NCBI RefSeq assembly: GCF_008831285.2
Contig: NC_045149.1
Span: 22,822,535-22,886,534, forward strand
Source of the DNA: Nymphaea colorata
Taxonomy: Eukaryota > Streptophyta > Magnoliopsida > Nymphaeales > Nymphaeaceae
Direction: 5' to 3'
Length of the DNA stretch: 64,000 nt
Numbering within the stretch: position 1 is the first letter of the stretch; the number at the start of each line of letters is the position of its first letter. The notes under the pieces were generated by a model. The model worked only from the letters and a program-made list of their open reading frames with translations, made no database searches and was not told the origin of the DNA. A program made the translations under genes and the position numbers. This document shows positions 24,061-34,863 of this stretch, one piece after another.

Positions 24061-27000
24061 CCATCCAAAATCTAAAGCTTCATCTGAAATGGGTAAAGGC
24101 GGACACACTCAACATGGATCCTCGGCAAATGTCACTACTGCTGCTACAGTTCTCTCTCAGCTGACTGAAGATCAACTCAGTAAATTAACGGCATGGCTTA
24201 GTGCTGATGACAAACCTGCTGCCGCAAACGTCACAGGCAAGCATATACTCAATTCCTCCCATCATTTACCATGGATTATTGATACCGGAGCCTCAGACCA
24301 TATGACTCCCCAACTTCACTTGATGACCAATGTCATTCCTCTACCCAAAGTTCGCCTTATTAATCTTCCAAATGGCCAACAACTTTCAGCTACTCATACA
24401 GGAACCATTGAACTCCAGCCGAACCTCATACTTATAGATGTACTTTACATACCAGAATTTAGATACAATCTATTGTCAATCCCTAAACTCACAAAAACCA
24501 CTGACTATGCTGCTGTTTTTCTCTCATCTTGTTGTCTCTTTCAGGACCGTTTGTCGAAGAGGCTGATTGGAGTGGGTAGCTTATGCGGCGGACTGTATCA
24601 TCTACGATTACCGGCCAGTTCTCATGCTCTTTCTGTTTCTTCCCTTAATAAATCTCATGTTTGGCATATGAGACTTGGACACCCATCATTTGACAAAACT
24701 CAATCTTTGAATTCTGATGTTCTTATTTCCAAGCATGAATTTCTATGTGATGCTTGTCATAAAGCTAAGTTCTCTCGCTTGCCCTTTTCTCATAGTAGTA
24801 GTAGAGCAAGTTTTCCATTTGCATTACTTCACTGCGATATTTGGGAAGGATATGCCACGCCCTCACATACTGGAGCGCACTACTTCCTCACTATAGTTGA
24901 TGATTTCTCTCGTGCAACTTGGGTCTTCTTAATGCGTTTTAAGTCTGAAACATTTTCTTGTTTCACTCGGTTCCATGCTATGGTAGAAAACCAATTTCAT
25001 ACCAAAATTAAATGTCTTCGAAGTGACAATGGTTCAGAATTTCTTGCAAATAATATGCAAGAATTTCTTTATATGCATGGGATCGAACACCAAACTTCAT
25101 GTGTTGCGACACCGCAACAAAATGGAAGAGTTGAAAGAAAACATCGTCACTTACTTGAAGTCGCCCGAGCGCTTCGTTTTCATGCACACTTACCTATTAA
25201 GTTTTGGGGCGAATGTATTTTAACAGCCACCTTCTTGATTAATCGTCTCCCATCCCCTATTTTGAATAATAAATCTCCTTTTGAACTCTTGTTTCATAAA
25301 ACACCCATCTATGAAGATTTGCGTGTATTTGGATGTCTATGTTATGCTCGAAATATGAGTGTACACCGAGATAAATTTACCACACGTGCATATAGATGCA
25401 TTTTTGTAGGATATCCTTCAAATAAAAAAGGATATAAAGTCTATAATCTTGACTCCAAAGAAATTTTTATAAGTCGTGATGTGGTATTTTATGAAGACCG
25501 GTTCCCATTCCAATTTCAAAATGATGATGGTTTGAACTCACCTGTGCTGCCAACACCACAAGAAGACTATATGAGTGAAGAAAGTGACTCTCCAATTGTA
25601 AGTGCGCCTGAGCCAGCTCCACCAATGTCGCCATCCATTCCACCTACTCATCTCGTGTCTACTGAACCAGTCAACCATCCAAATTCTTCCATTTCATCCC
25701 AATCTGAACCCATCATACGAAAATCAAGCCGCCCAAGACACCCACCTTCATATCTCAATCAGTATGTGTGCTCAAACGTAATGGTATCAGATTCGCCGCC
25801 TAAGGATCCTCACTCCATGACGCCATCTTCAGGTACACGGTATCCCATTCAGAATTATCTTTACCATTCTAAGTTTTCTCCACAACACTTTGCATTTTTA
25901 ACCTCTATTTTGAGTGATGCTGAACCTACCTCGTATGCGGAAGCGGTGCAACATCAACACTGGCGCCAAGCTATGGCTGATGAGATCCATGCTCTCCAAC
26001 AAAATACCACCTGGTCCCTTACTACCCTACCTCCAAACAAAATTCCAATTGGTTGTCGTTGGGTATATAAAGTCAAACGGAGGTCTGATGGTACCATCGA
26101 ACGCTACAAAGCCCGACTTGTAGCAAAAGGGTATACACAAATTGAGGGTATTGATTTTCATGAGACTTTTGCTCCAGTCGCGAAGCTTACTACCATGAGG
26201 ACTTTACTTGCGGTTGCTGCAACTCGCCAATGGTCCCTATATCAAATGGACGTTAGTAATGCATTCATACATGGGGAGCTGCACGAAGAAGTTTATATGA
26301 CCATTCCTCCAGGTCTTCTTCGTGAGGGGGAGTATTCCAGTACGACTGTTTGTCGCCTCCATAAGTCCTTGTACGGACTTAAACAATCACCACGTAACTG
26401 GTTTCACAAGCTCATGACTGCCCTTAAGGATGCTCATTTTATTCAATCCAATGCAGATTACACATTATTCACTCGACACTCTGGAAATCAGTTTATTGCT
26501 ATCCTAGTGTATGTGGATGATCTTATTATTACAGGAAATGATGAGCAAGGTATTTCTTCAATCAAGACCTTCTTACACTCCAGATTCCATATAAAAGATC
26601 TAGGAAATCTCAAGTATTTCCTAGGAATTGAGGTTGCTCGAGCGCCATCCGGGATATTTTTAAATCAAAGAAAGTATGCATTGGAGATTCTTTCTAACGC
26701 TGGTCTATTAGGAGCAAAACCAGCCGATTTTCCTATGGATCAAAAACTGAAACTAACTCCAGAAGAAGGTGAACCGATTAAAGATCCAGCTATGTATCGA
26801 AGGTTAGTAGGGCGCTTGATCTATTTGACCATTACTCGTCCAGAAATAACATATTCAGTTCATACGTTAAGTCAATTCATGCAATCACCACGACTTCCAC
26901 ATTATGAAGCAGCTCTTCGTTTACTAAGATACTTAAAATCATCTCCTGGAAAAGGTATCTTTCTATCATCATCTAGTGAAATGCAGTTAAGAGCATATTG

Positions 27001-27466
27001 TGATTCTAATTGGGCGAGTTGTCCTTCAAGTCGGAAATCAGTAAGTGGTTTTGTGGTTTTTCTCGATAAAAGTCCAATCTCATGGAAGTCAAAGAAGCAA
27101 ACTACTGTAGCCAGATCATCCGCAGAAGCGGAATATCGAGCGATGGCTACTGCTGCATGCGAAATTGTATGGTTGAAGGCACTATTAAAGGATTTAGATG
27201 TACATCATCACAAACCAATAAGTCTATATTGTGACAATCAAGCAGCCTTGTATATCTCCAAAAATCCAGTTTTTCATGAATGAACAAAACATATAGAACT
27301 AGATTGTCACTTTGTTCGAGAGAAGGTTCAACAAAAAGTAATTCAACCTCAGCATGTATCCACGTCATTGCAGCTGGCTGATATTTTCACAAAACCATTG
27401 GGTAGAGTTATGTTCCAAAGCTTGAAGGCCAAGTTGGGTGTCATAGATCTACACACTCCAACTTGA
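24008..27466 (+). pseudogene. pol: copia-1 pol polyprotein (protease-integrase-RT-RNase H) with premature stop
   Basis: One long frame, counted from about 24005, carries these domains in order. Aspartic protease has WIIDTGASDHMT (about residues 90-101). The GAG_pre-integrase domain has a zinc-binding H..H..C..C motif (HMRLGHPS...CDACHKAK). The integrase core has D (LLHCDIW), D (RSDNGSEF) and E (NGRVERKHRH). Reverse transcriptase includes QMDVSNAFIHGEL and YVDD (about residue 835). RNase H has AYCDSNWA and SSAEAEYRA. A TGA at 27281-27283 interrupts the RNase H tail. It sits where the sibling element reads Arg, consistent with CGA to TGA. The frame continues past it (TKHIELDCHFVREK... to LHTPT) to a natural stop at 27464-27466. 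There is no free start codon; expression would need the lost gag fusion. Confidence 0.9.
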
Positions 27467-27473
27467 GGGGGAG

Positions 27474-27710
27474 TGTAGGATGACTAGCAGGATGGCTACC
27501 GAATCAGTTTGGATTTTGAAGATAAAATCTTATTTATTAGTCAAGATATTGTTTCCAAATTTTGTTGTAACAAAGAAACCGTTGTAACTCCATATCCCTA
27601 AATTCTTGCTACCGTGTATATTAGGATGAAATGTTGACAATATCAATACAGAGAAGTTACGATTCTTCCAATTGAGTCTCTTCTTCTTCTTCCTTACTGT
27701 TATTTTCTCA
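27474..27710 (+). repeat. 3' LTR of copia-1
   Basis: 237 bp, preceded by the purine tract CTTGAGGGGGAG and followed by the target duplication CACCA. Confidence 0.95.
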
Positions 27711-27715
27711 CACCA

Positions 27716-29443
27716 TACCTTTTTGAGTGCCGATAACTTCCAAACACCAAAAAACCCATGATAGGGATAGTTGTTGGGACAGATTCCCTTTGCAGGTGGG
27801 AAGAGATAAAGGAAGAGGGGAGTGATAATAGCGAGGGGGAGTGCTGCAGCAATTTCTCTTGAAAGAGTCTTTCTTTGTGAGAAATTAGAGCCGCTTGACT
27901 GTAGACATGCTACAGGCTTTGATCGTACGGGTGATTTTATTTTTGTTCCACAATTCGGAAAAATAGCAAAACAAAAGAGCTTCTATGCGTACACAAATAA
28001 AGATTGGTGCACTTAGCTTTACTGGAACTAATGGAATGTTGTGGTGCATTCGATCTATAGACAATAGTCGTGAAGTTGAAAGGTGTGCACGAAACGCAGG
28101 TGTTCGCCGTGCTGCAGGCGCTGGGAGTCATCGCGGTGGATATGGGAGTCTCCCGCCACCTGCGGGAAACAGCAGTAGGAGGAGGGCAGCTACATCAAGG
28201 CCCTCCTCCACCTCTGGACCAAGGACCCGAAGCTCACCAACTTCACCCACCACCTCTATAGCCTCTGTTCTCAGTGGACGACCAGCTCCCCTGCTCCTAC
28301 TTCGCCAATGCACATTCAAAGTTTGAACTGGCCCTCTCCTGTTCCCATGGCGGAAGATTTCTCTGTGCACACCAAACCTTCTTTGCAGGGCTGCTAATAA
28401 GTCTGACAGAGGACAGCTATAGTCAGAAGAACTTTTGTAGAGAAGGGGCCAAGAAAGCTTGCATCTTATTTTTATATTTAACACTTCAGGACAATGTTTT
28501 TCATTTACATATTAACGCTCTTTAATAATTTAAAGTCATAAAAACACATATTTCTATATGAATAGAACAATTTTCTTCATTTATATATTGATGCTTTTTT
28601 AAAATTTAAAATTTATTACTAATGCTCCTTAACGACAAATTTCTGGCTCCCATTTTTTTAAATGAGTCTCCTTCGTGATGGAGGGGAGAAAAAGAGAGGG
28701 CAAAAAGTAGCTGATAGGGCATAGGAGAGTTCTATGCTAATTGCTATCGTGTGTGTTAACATCGCTGGACGTCTAAAAATTAAAAAAACCAGTCACTAAA
28801 AAAAAAATCCATTGCAGGAACATCAGTGACTGTTTATGATACATCAAAAGATTAATCGTTCATGGTGTCACTGACTGTTTTATGATACACGAAAAGCTTA
28901 ATAGTTCATGGTGTTTTTATCCATTCATAATGTTTTTAGTGACAGATTTCAAATTTTAAGCATCCAACAACATCTGACAATCATAAAACTTTTTTAAAGA
29001 GTTTAATGATAGATTTCAAATTTTAAGCATCCAGCAACATCCGACACATGACGTCATAGAATTTTCTTACATATATATGACAGAAGAGTTTAATAAGTAT
29101 TTCCTTTCTTACATAGCTGGTTGAACTGATAGAGCAATGAAAGTCCGGTTGTCAGTTTAATTCTCGTGCGTACCACAAATTGTGAATGGTGAATGGTGGA
29201 TATATGATTTATACATATAAGCTCATTACCAAGTCTCAAAACAGCACTGGACAATGGACAGGAAAAAGGAAAAGGATCTCGGGTTATAACTAAATAACCT
29301 ACCTCCCCTACTCCTACCTCGTCGGCAACTTTATCATGTTAGAGATTAAGGCATGGATCGACCAGAAGAGCGTGAAATTTGAAATATATAAAAGAAAAGC
29401 CTGAAATCTGCAGCAGCAACAATGGGAGTCGGAGGTGGTGGTC
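27716..29443. other. Intergenic DNA with a GC-rich coding-like patch and micro-tandem repeats
   Basis: Between two copia elements. 28060-28330 is GC-rich and listed separately. 28540-28660 is a copy of the dispersed 'atttatatat.gatgctttt...aatgctcctta' repeat. 28823-28912 is a 45-bp unit (tcagtgactgtttatgatac onward) present twice in tandem. 28938-28980 and 29005-29046 are two copies of a 41-bp unit (atttcaaattttaagcatcc). 29113-29175 looks faintly like a tRNA-type SINE head (TAGCTGGTTGAACTGATAGAGC-type wording with a GTTTAATTC box). Confidence 0.5.
28068..28412 (+). pseudogene. Coding-like GC-rich fragment, unrecognised, frameshifted
   Basis: One plus frame reads VKLKGVHETQVFAVLQALGV and IAVDMGVSRHLRE. 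From about 28188 the protein-like reading moves to another frame: YIKALLHLWTKDPKLTNFTH then HLYSLCSQ. The two halves together look like one broken helical protein. GC content and codon third positions are far above those of the surroundings. I do not recognise the family. Upstream (27985-28060) and downstream the frames are not protein-like. It may be a captured or decayed gene piece. Confidence 0.35.
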
Positions 29444-29448
29444 AACGC

Positions 29449-30130
29449 TGTTGGGTTGGGTCCAGCCTCAAGGCACCCGACCAGATCCGACCCGTCACTT
29501 AAGTGACGGGCGGAGGAAAAGGGAGGGCACCCGATGGTGCCCCTCCCTCTCACGTCTCTCTCGTTTTTCTTTTGGGGGAAAAAAAAAGAAAAGATGACTC
29601 TTGTGGTTGCTCACAGCAAGAGAAGGGGAGAGAAGGAAAAGAGGAAGGTAAGGAAGAGAAGAAGGAGAAATCGCAGCACGCGTGGGTTGATCGGCATGCC
29701 AAGAAGAGAGAGGAAAGACAAAGAAGAAAGAGAAAATGAAGGGAGTCTTCATTAGGTGATTTCTTTCTTCAATCTTTGAGGCTCTTTCTTTCATTCGTAT
29801 AAGAGATTGTTATTATTCTCTTGAGTTCACTGTTTTTCTTAAAACAGTAGGGATATTATTGCTGGTGTATTTGACTCCCTTTCTTGATATATAGAAAGTC
29901 TCTCTTGCCCATGGTTTTTTACCTCATTATTGGGGTTTTTTTCACGTAAATTAGTGTCTCATATTTTCTACATTTTTAGCATATATCTTAGCGTATATTG
30001 CTGCAATATTGTTGTTAGAAACTCGATCTTATGCTCGCAGCCCTGTGATTCCGTTTTTCAGCAGTTTTGTGTTGGTTTGGCATCTCTTATTGTTGTTGAA
30101 GCATTCTTTTTGAAGAATATGACTATAACA
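29449..30130 (+). repeat. 5' LTR of copia-2, with 20-bp palindrome
   Basis: 682 bp, TG...CA. Near its start lies the perfect palindrome CCCGTCACTTAAGTGACGGG (29491-29510), conserved in the other LTR at 34235-34254. Confidence 0.92.
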
Positions 30131-30133
30131 AAG

Positions 30134-30146
30134 TGGTATCAGAGAC
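30134..30146 (+). promoter_or_regulatory. Primer binding site of copia-2
   Basis: TGGTATCAGAGAC, three bases after the 5' LTR, matches the initiator-Met tRNA complement used by plant copia elements. Confidence 0.85.
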
Positions 30147-30186
30147 AGGTTAGTGCCAGGTTGGTTGTGTGCATTTTTATTGAAGG

Positions 30187-30950
30187 ATGGAGTCGATCCC
30201 CACTAGAATGGTATCTCTAAATGGAAATAATTGGACCATATGAAAAGCTAAAATGGAAGATTTGTTGTATTGTAAAGACCTATATGCACCCATTGAGAAC
30301 CAGAAGCCAACGAATATGACAGATGAAAAATAGAAGTTATTGAACAGGAAAACCATTGGCACCATCAGACAATGGTTAGATGACTGTGTTTTTCATTTGG
30401 TATCCGGAGATACGAGCGTGAAGTCGTTATGGCAGAAGTTGCATGATCTTTACGAGAGGAAAACAGCTGGGAACAAGGCTTTCTTGATTAGACAATTAGT
30501 AAATTTGAAACTTAGAGAGGGAAAACCAGTGTCAGAGCATTTGAATGAAGTGCAGAACATAATCAATCAGTTGTCAGCCATAAAAATGATATTAGATGAT
30601 GAGTTATAGACACTCTTATTGCTCAGTTCTCTTCCCGATAGTTGGGAGACTTTAGTTGTTTCTTTGAACAACTCCTTTCCAGATGGTGTGCTTACGATGA
30701 AACATGTAACCAGCAACATTTTAAATGAAGAAAGAAGGAGAAAGTCTCTTGGTGCTACTAGTTCACAAGTGTTAGTGATGGGAGACAGGGGCAGACATAA
30801 GAACTATAACAAATGGCATGACATGTCAAACTCTATGTCCAAATCAAGACCTAAGATGACAGGTAAATGCTTTCACTGTGGTATTCCAGAGCACAAGAAG
30901 ATTGATTGAAAAAATGGAAAGAAGAAAAAGAACAGAAAAAAAAGAGTCAA
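30187..30950 (+). pseudogene. gag: copia-2 gag, broken
   Basis: Starts MESIPTRMVSLNGNNWTI, the usual opening of Tnt1-type gag, but Trp codons have become TGA (30241-30243) and TAG (30331-30333). The body (SLWQKLHDLYERKTAGNKAF, then REGKPVSEHLNEVQNIINQL, then LPDSWETLV) is continuous apart from a TAG at about 30607, where Gln would be expected. It ends in a zinc knuckle CFHCGIPEHKK whose final Cys lies at a stop, after which the reading moves to another frame. It could not give a full capsid protein. Confidence 0.85.
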
Positions 30951-33900
30951 GAGAATGTGAAACCAAAAGAGTATACTGCAGTTGTTTCAGATGATGAGGT
31001 AGTGTTATTTTTATCTGAAGAAAATGATTGTCTTACAGTTTCGAATGGTGATTTTGTATGGATTTTAGATACAAGGGCATCATATCATGCCACACCATGT
31101 AAAGAGTTATTTTTATCCTATAGAGCAGGTGATTTTGGAGTAGTTCACATGGACACTTCGAAGATTGTTGGGATATGAGATGTTTGCATTCAGACGAGCA
31201 CAAGATGCAAGTTGACTTTGAGAGATGTGAGACATGCTCTAGACCTGAGAATGAATTTGATTTCTGTAGGAAGACTAAGTGAAGATGGATATTGTACTTC
31301 GTTTAGTAAGACAGGTTGGAAACTGACCAAGGGGGCACCAGTGTTGGCTAGAGGTGACAGATTTGGCTCTTTGTATGGAATGAAATCTCCGATCAGTAGT
31401 GTGGATGTCAATGCAGTTACTGGTAGTACTTCATCAGATTTGTGGCACAAGAGGTTAGGTCACATGAGTCAAAGAAGAATTCATTTGCTCACCAAAAAGA
31501 ATTTCTTATCAAAGGCAAATGGTGCACAGTTATCTCCTTGTGATCATTGTTTGGTTGGTAAGTTGCATTGAATTTTCTTTCAGAAAAAGCGCTCTTCAAA
31601 AACTAAAGATGTTTTAGATTGAGTTTATTCAGATGTATGTGGACCTATAAATGTGACATCTAAAGGTGGAACATCCTATTTTGTTATATTTATTGATGAT
31701 GTATCTAGGAAGGTATGAGCCTCTACAATGAAAAACAAAAGTGAAGTAAGTAGTATCTTCATGACTTTTCATACGGCAGTTGAACGCGAAACTGGTAAGA
31801 AGATGAAGAGACTGCGTACAGATAATGGTGGTGAGTACATAGCATATTCTTTACGAGATTATTGTCTAAAGCATGGTATTAGAAATGAAAAGACAGTTCC
31901 TTATACTCCACAACATAATGGAGTTGCAGAAAGGATGAATAGAACTATAATTGAGAGAGTTAGAAGTTCGTTATCCAGCTCTAAGTTGCCAAAGTATTTT
32001 TGGGCAGAGGCAATGCGTACTGCAGTTTATTTAATAAACAGGTCTCCTTCAGTGCCTTTAGATGAAGATATTCCATATAGAGTTTGGTCAGATGAAGAGG
32101 TTAAGTACGATCACCTCAGAGTTTTTGATTGTAAAGCTTTTATGCATGTACCAAAAGAACATAAAACCAAACTAGATGATAAAGCTATTCCTCTAATATT
32201 TCTTGGTTATGCAGATGTTGAATTTGGTTACAGGTTATGGAATCCAAAGAATGACAAAATCTACAGGAGTCGTGATGTTGTCTTTAGAGAGGATCAGACT
32301 ATTGAAGATGTCATGGGAGACACAAAGTCAGGTGTCTATGCTAGTGGTATTCATAAGCCAACCTATGCAGAACCTGAAGAACTTTCATCTGAGCATGGTG
32401 AGACTGATGAAGATGTAGATGAAGAGGAAAGAGAGACAGATAAACAATATACAGATGATAGCCCTATGGAGACTCAAACTGATCATGAGCATGAGTTAGA
32501 GGGGGAGCTTACTTCTCATTCAGAACCAATTGAGGAGCAATTGGAAAGAGCTAAAAGAACACGTATACCATCTACTAGATATTCTACTGATGAATACATT
32601 GTGTTTACAGATAGTGGAGAGCCAGAATTTATGCAGAGGTGCTAAATGATGTGCATAAAGATGAATGAATTAAAACTATGCAGGAAGAGATGAATTCTTT
32701 GTATAAGAATCACGCTTTTGATTTGGTAGAGCTACCAAAAGGTAATTTGGTAGAGCTATCAAAAGGTAAGAAAGTGTTGCAGAACAAGTAGGTCTACAAG
32801 CTTAAAAATGAAGGTCAAGGCAAGTTGAGATACAAAGCTCGGGTAGTAATGAAAGGTTTCAAGCAGGAAAGAGGTATTGATTTTGATGAAATTTTTTCTC
32901 ATGTTATTAAAATATCATCTATCAGGATAATACTTGGTTTGGTAGCATGTCTAGACTTGGAGTTAGAACAGTTAGATGTAAAAACTGCTTTTCTTTATGG
33001 AGATCTAGAGGAAGAAATCTACATGACAAAGCCAAAAGGTTTTGTGGTTGCCAAGAAGAAACATATGGTTTGTAAGTTAAATAAGCACCTAGACAGTGGT
33101 ACAAGAAATTTGATGCATTTATGATAAATCAAATGTATCGCAGGTCAGATGTAGATCATTGTGTCTACATCAGAGAGTTCTCATCAGGTAACTTTATTAT
33201 CTTGTTGTTATATGTAGATGACATGCTTATTGTTGGACAGGACTATCAATTGATTAGCCAATTGAAAATTGATATGAACAAGTTCTTTGATATGAAAGAC
33301 TTGGGCCCAGCACAACAATTGTTAGGCATGAGGATTGTTCGTGATAGGAAGGCTAAGAAGTTGTGGTTATCACAAGAGAAATACATTGAGAAGGTGCTTA
33401 ACAAGTTCAGCATGAAAGATGCCAAAACAGTAAGTACACCTTTAGCAGCACATTTTAAATTGGGAAATGAGCAATGTCCATCTTCAACAGATGAGAAAGA
33501 AAGAATGGAGAATGTACCCTATGCCTCCGCAGTAGGGAGTCTCATGTATGCTATGGTTTGCACACGTCTAAACTTGGCTTATAAAGTTGGTGTGGTTAGC
33601 AGGTTCTTGTCAAATCTAGGCAAGGAACATTGAGCAGCAGTGAAGTGAATTCTAAGGTATCTGAAAAGTACTTTCCATTACTGTTTATGTTTTGGTGAAT
33701 GTAACTTAGAGATACAAGGATTTGTTGATCTCTTTACTTTTGCAAGGGGAGTTGTATCGTGGTAGTCTAGATTGCAGAAGTGTGTTGCTCTTTCTACTAC
33801 AAAGGCAGAATATATTGCAGCAACTGAAGCTTGTAAAGAGTTGTTGTGGATGAAGAGTTTTCTTCATGATATAGGCCTTAGTCAGAAGACCTATGTGTTG

Positions 33901-34140
33901 CATTGTGATAGCCAAAGTGCCTTATACTTGGCGAAGAATTCAGCGTTCCACTCAAGGACCAAACACATTGGTGCCAGATATCATTGGATTCGTGATGTGC
34001 TTGAGCAAAAACTGATTCAGTTAGAGAAGATACATACAGAGAAGAATCCTGCTGATATGATGACGAAGTCTCTACCTAAAGAGAAGCATGACATGTGTAG
34101 AGACTTAGTTGGGATGACTGTCTTTAAGGCAGTATATTAA
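30951..34140 (+). pseudogene. pol: copia-2 pol, broken by Trp-to-stop changes and a deletion
   Basis: The protease reads WILDTRASYHATP: the normally invariant Gly of DTGA is Arg (AGG at 31074-31076). Pre-integrase (LWHKRLGHMS...CDHC), integrase core (SDVCGP, RTDNGGEY, NGVAERMNR), RT (ELEQLDVKTAFLYGDL, YVDDMLIVGQD) and RNase H (ALSTTKAEYIAATEA, HCDSQSALYLAKN) follow in order. TGA or TAG replaces expected Trp at 31620, 31716, 32789, 33631 and 33646. Near 33085-33100 a deletion removes the segment around the conserved SLYGLKQ motif and shifts the frame. A 24-bp duplication ('gagctaccaaaaggtaattt') lies at 32724-32771. The natural end is TAA at 34138-34140. Confidence 0.88.
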
Positions 34141-34192
34141 TTTTTGTTCATTTTGCAGGTATGATCCATCTCTTGAGGCTGGAGGGAGAGTT

Positions 34193-34858
34193 TGTTGGGT
34201 TGGGTCCAACCTCAAGGGACCCGACCCGATCCGACCCGTCACTTAAGTGACGGGCGGAGGAAAAGGGAGGGTACCTGATGGTGCCCCTCCCTCTCACGTC
34301 TCTCTCGTTTTTCTTTTGGGAAAAAAAAAAGAAAAGGTGACTCTTGTGGCTGCTCACAGCAAGAGAAGAGGAAGGCAAGGAAGAGAAGAAGGAGAAATCG
34401 CAGCGCGCATGGGTTGATCGACACGCCAAGAAGAGAGAGGAAAGACAAAGAAGAAAGAGAAAATGATGGGAGTCTTCATTGGGTGATTTCTTTCTTGAAT
34501 CTTTGGGGCTCTTTCTTTCATTCGTATAAGAGATTGTTATTATTTTCTTGAGTTCACTGTTTTTCTTAAAACAGTAGGGATATTATTGCTGGTGTATTTG
34601 GCTCCCTTTCTTGGTATATAGAAAGTCTCTCTTGCCCGTGGGTTTTTATCCCATTATTGAGGGTTTTTCCACGTAAATTGGTGTCTCATATTTTCTGCAT
34701 TTTTTAGCATATATCTTAGCGTATATTGCTGCAATATTGGTATTGGAAACTCGATTTTATGCTCGCAGCCCTGTGATTCCGTTTTTCAGCAGTTTTGTGT
34801 TGGTTTGGCCTCTTTTATTGTTGTCGAAACATTCTTTTTGGGGAATACAACTATAACA
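34193..34858 (+). repeat. 3' LTR of copia-2
   Basis: 666 bp. It lacks a 16-bp stretch of the 5' copy in the AG-rich region and keeps the 20-bp palindrome at 34235-34254. Confidence 0.92.
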
Positions 34859-34863
34859 AACGC

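Larger units (their letters stand above)
23004..27710 (+). mobile_element. Young Ty1/copia LTR retrotransposon (copia-1), defective
   Basis: A full-length element bounded by a perfect 5-bp target duplication CACCA (22999-23003 and 27711-27715). It has 237-bp LTRs at 23004-23240 and 27474-27710 with TG...CA ends. The primer site TGGTATCAGAGC (23241-23252) directly follows the 5' LTR. A purine tract, GAGGGGGAG, ends at 27473. The order protease, integrase, RT, RNase H is that of Ty1/copia. The two LTRs differ at only two positions that I can see (near 23164 and 23173 of the 5' copy). The element therefore inserted recently, although its coding region is broken in two places. Confidence 0.95.
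29449..34858 (+). mobile_element. Older Tnt1-like Ty1/copia retrotransposon (copia-2), heavily decayed
   Basis: LTRs at 29449-30130 (682 bp) and 34193-34858 (666 bp) start TGTTGGGTTGGG and end ATAACA. The 5-bp target duplication AACGC (29444-29448 and 34859-34863) is intact. The primer site TGGTATCAGAGAC (30134-30146) follows the 5' LTR, and a purine tract GGAGGGAGAG precedes the 3' LTR. Gag and pol read as the TNT 1-94 type but contain many stops, at least one deletion, and a changed protease motif. The LTRs differ by a 16-bp net indel and numerous substitutions, so this insertion is clearly older than copia-1. Confidence 0.94.

Noticed and set aside
29534-29755. Open frames in the copia-2 LTRs
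   Set aside because: They are caused by AG-rich LTR sequence, differ between the two LTRs and have no protein features.
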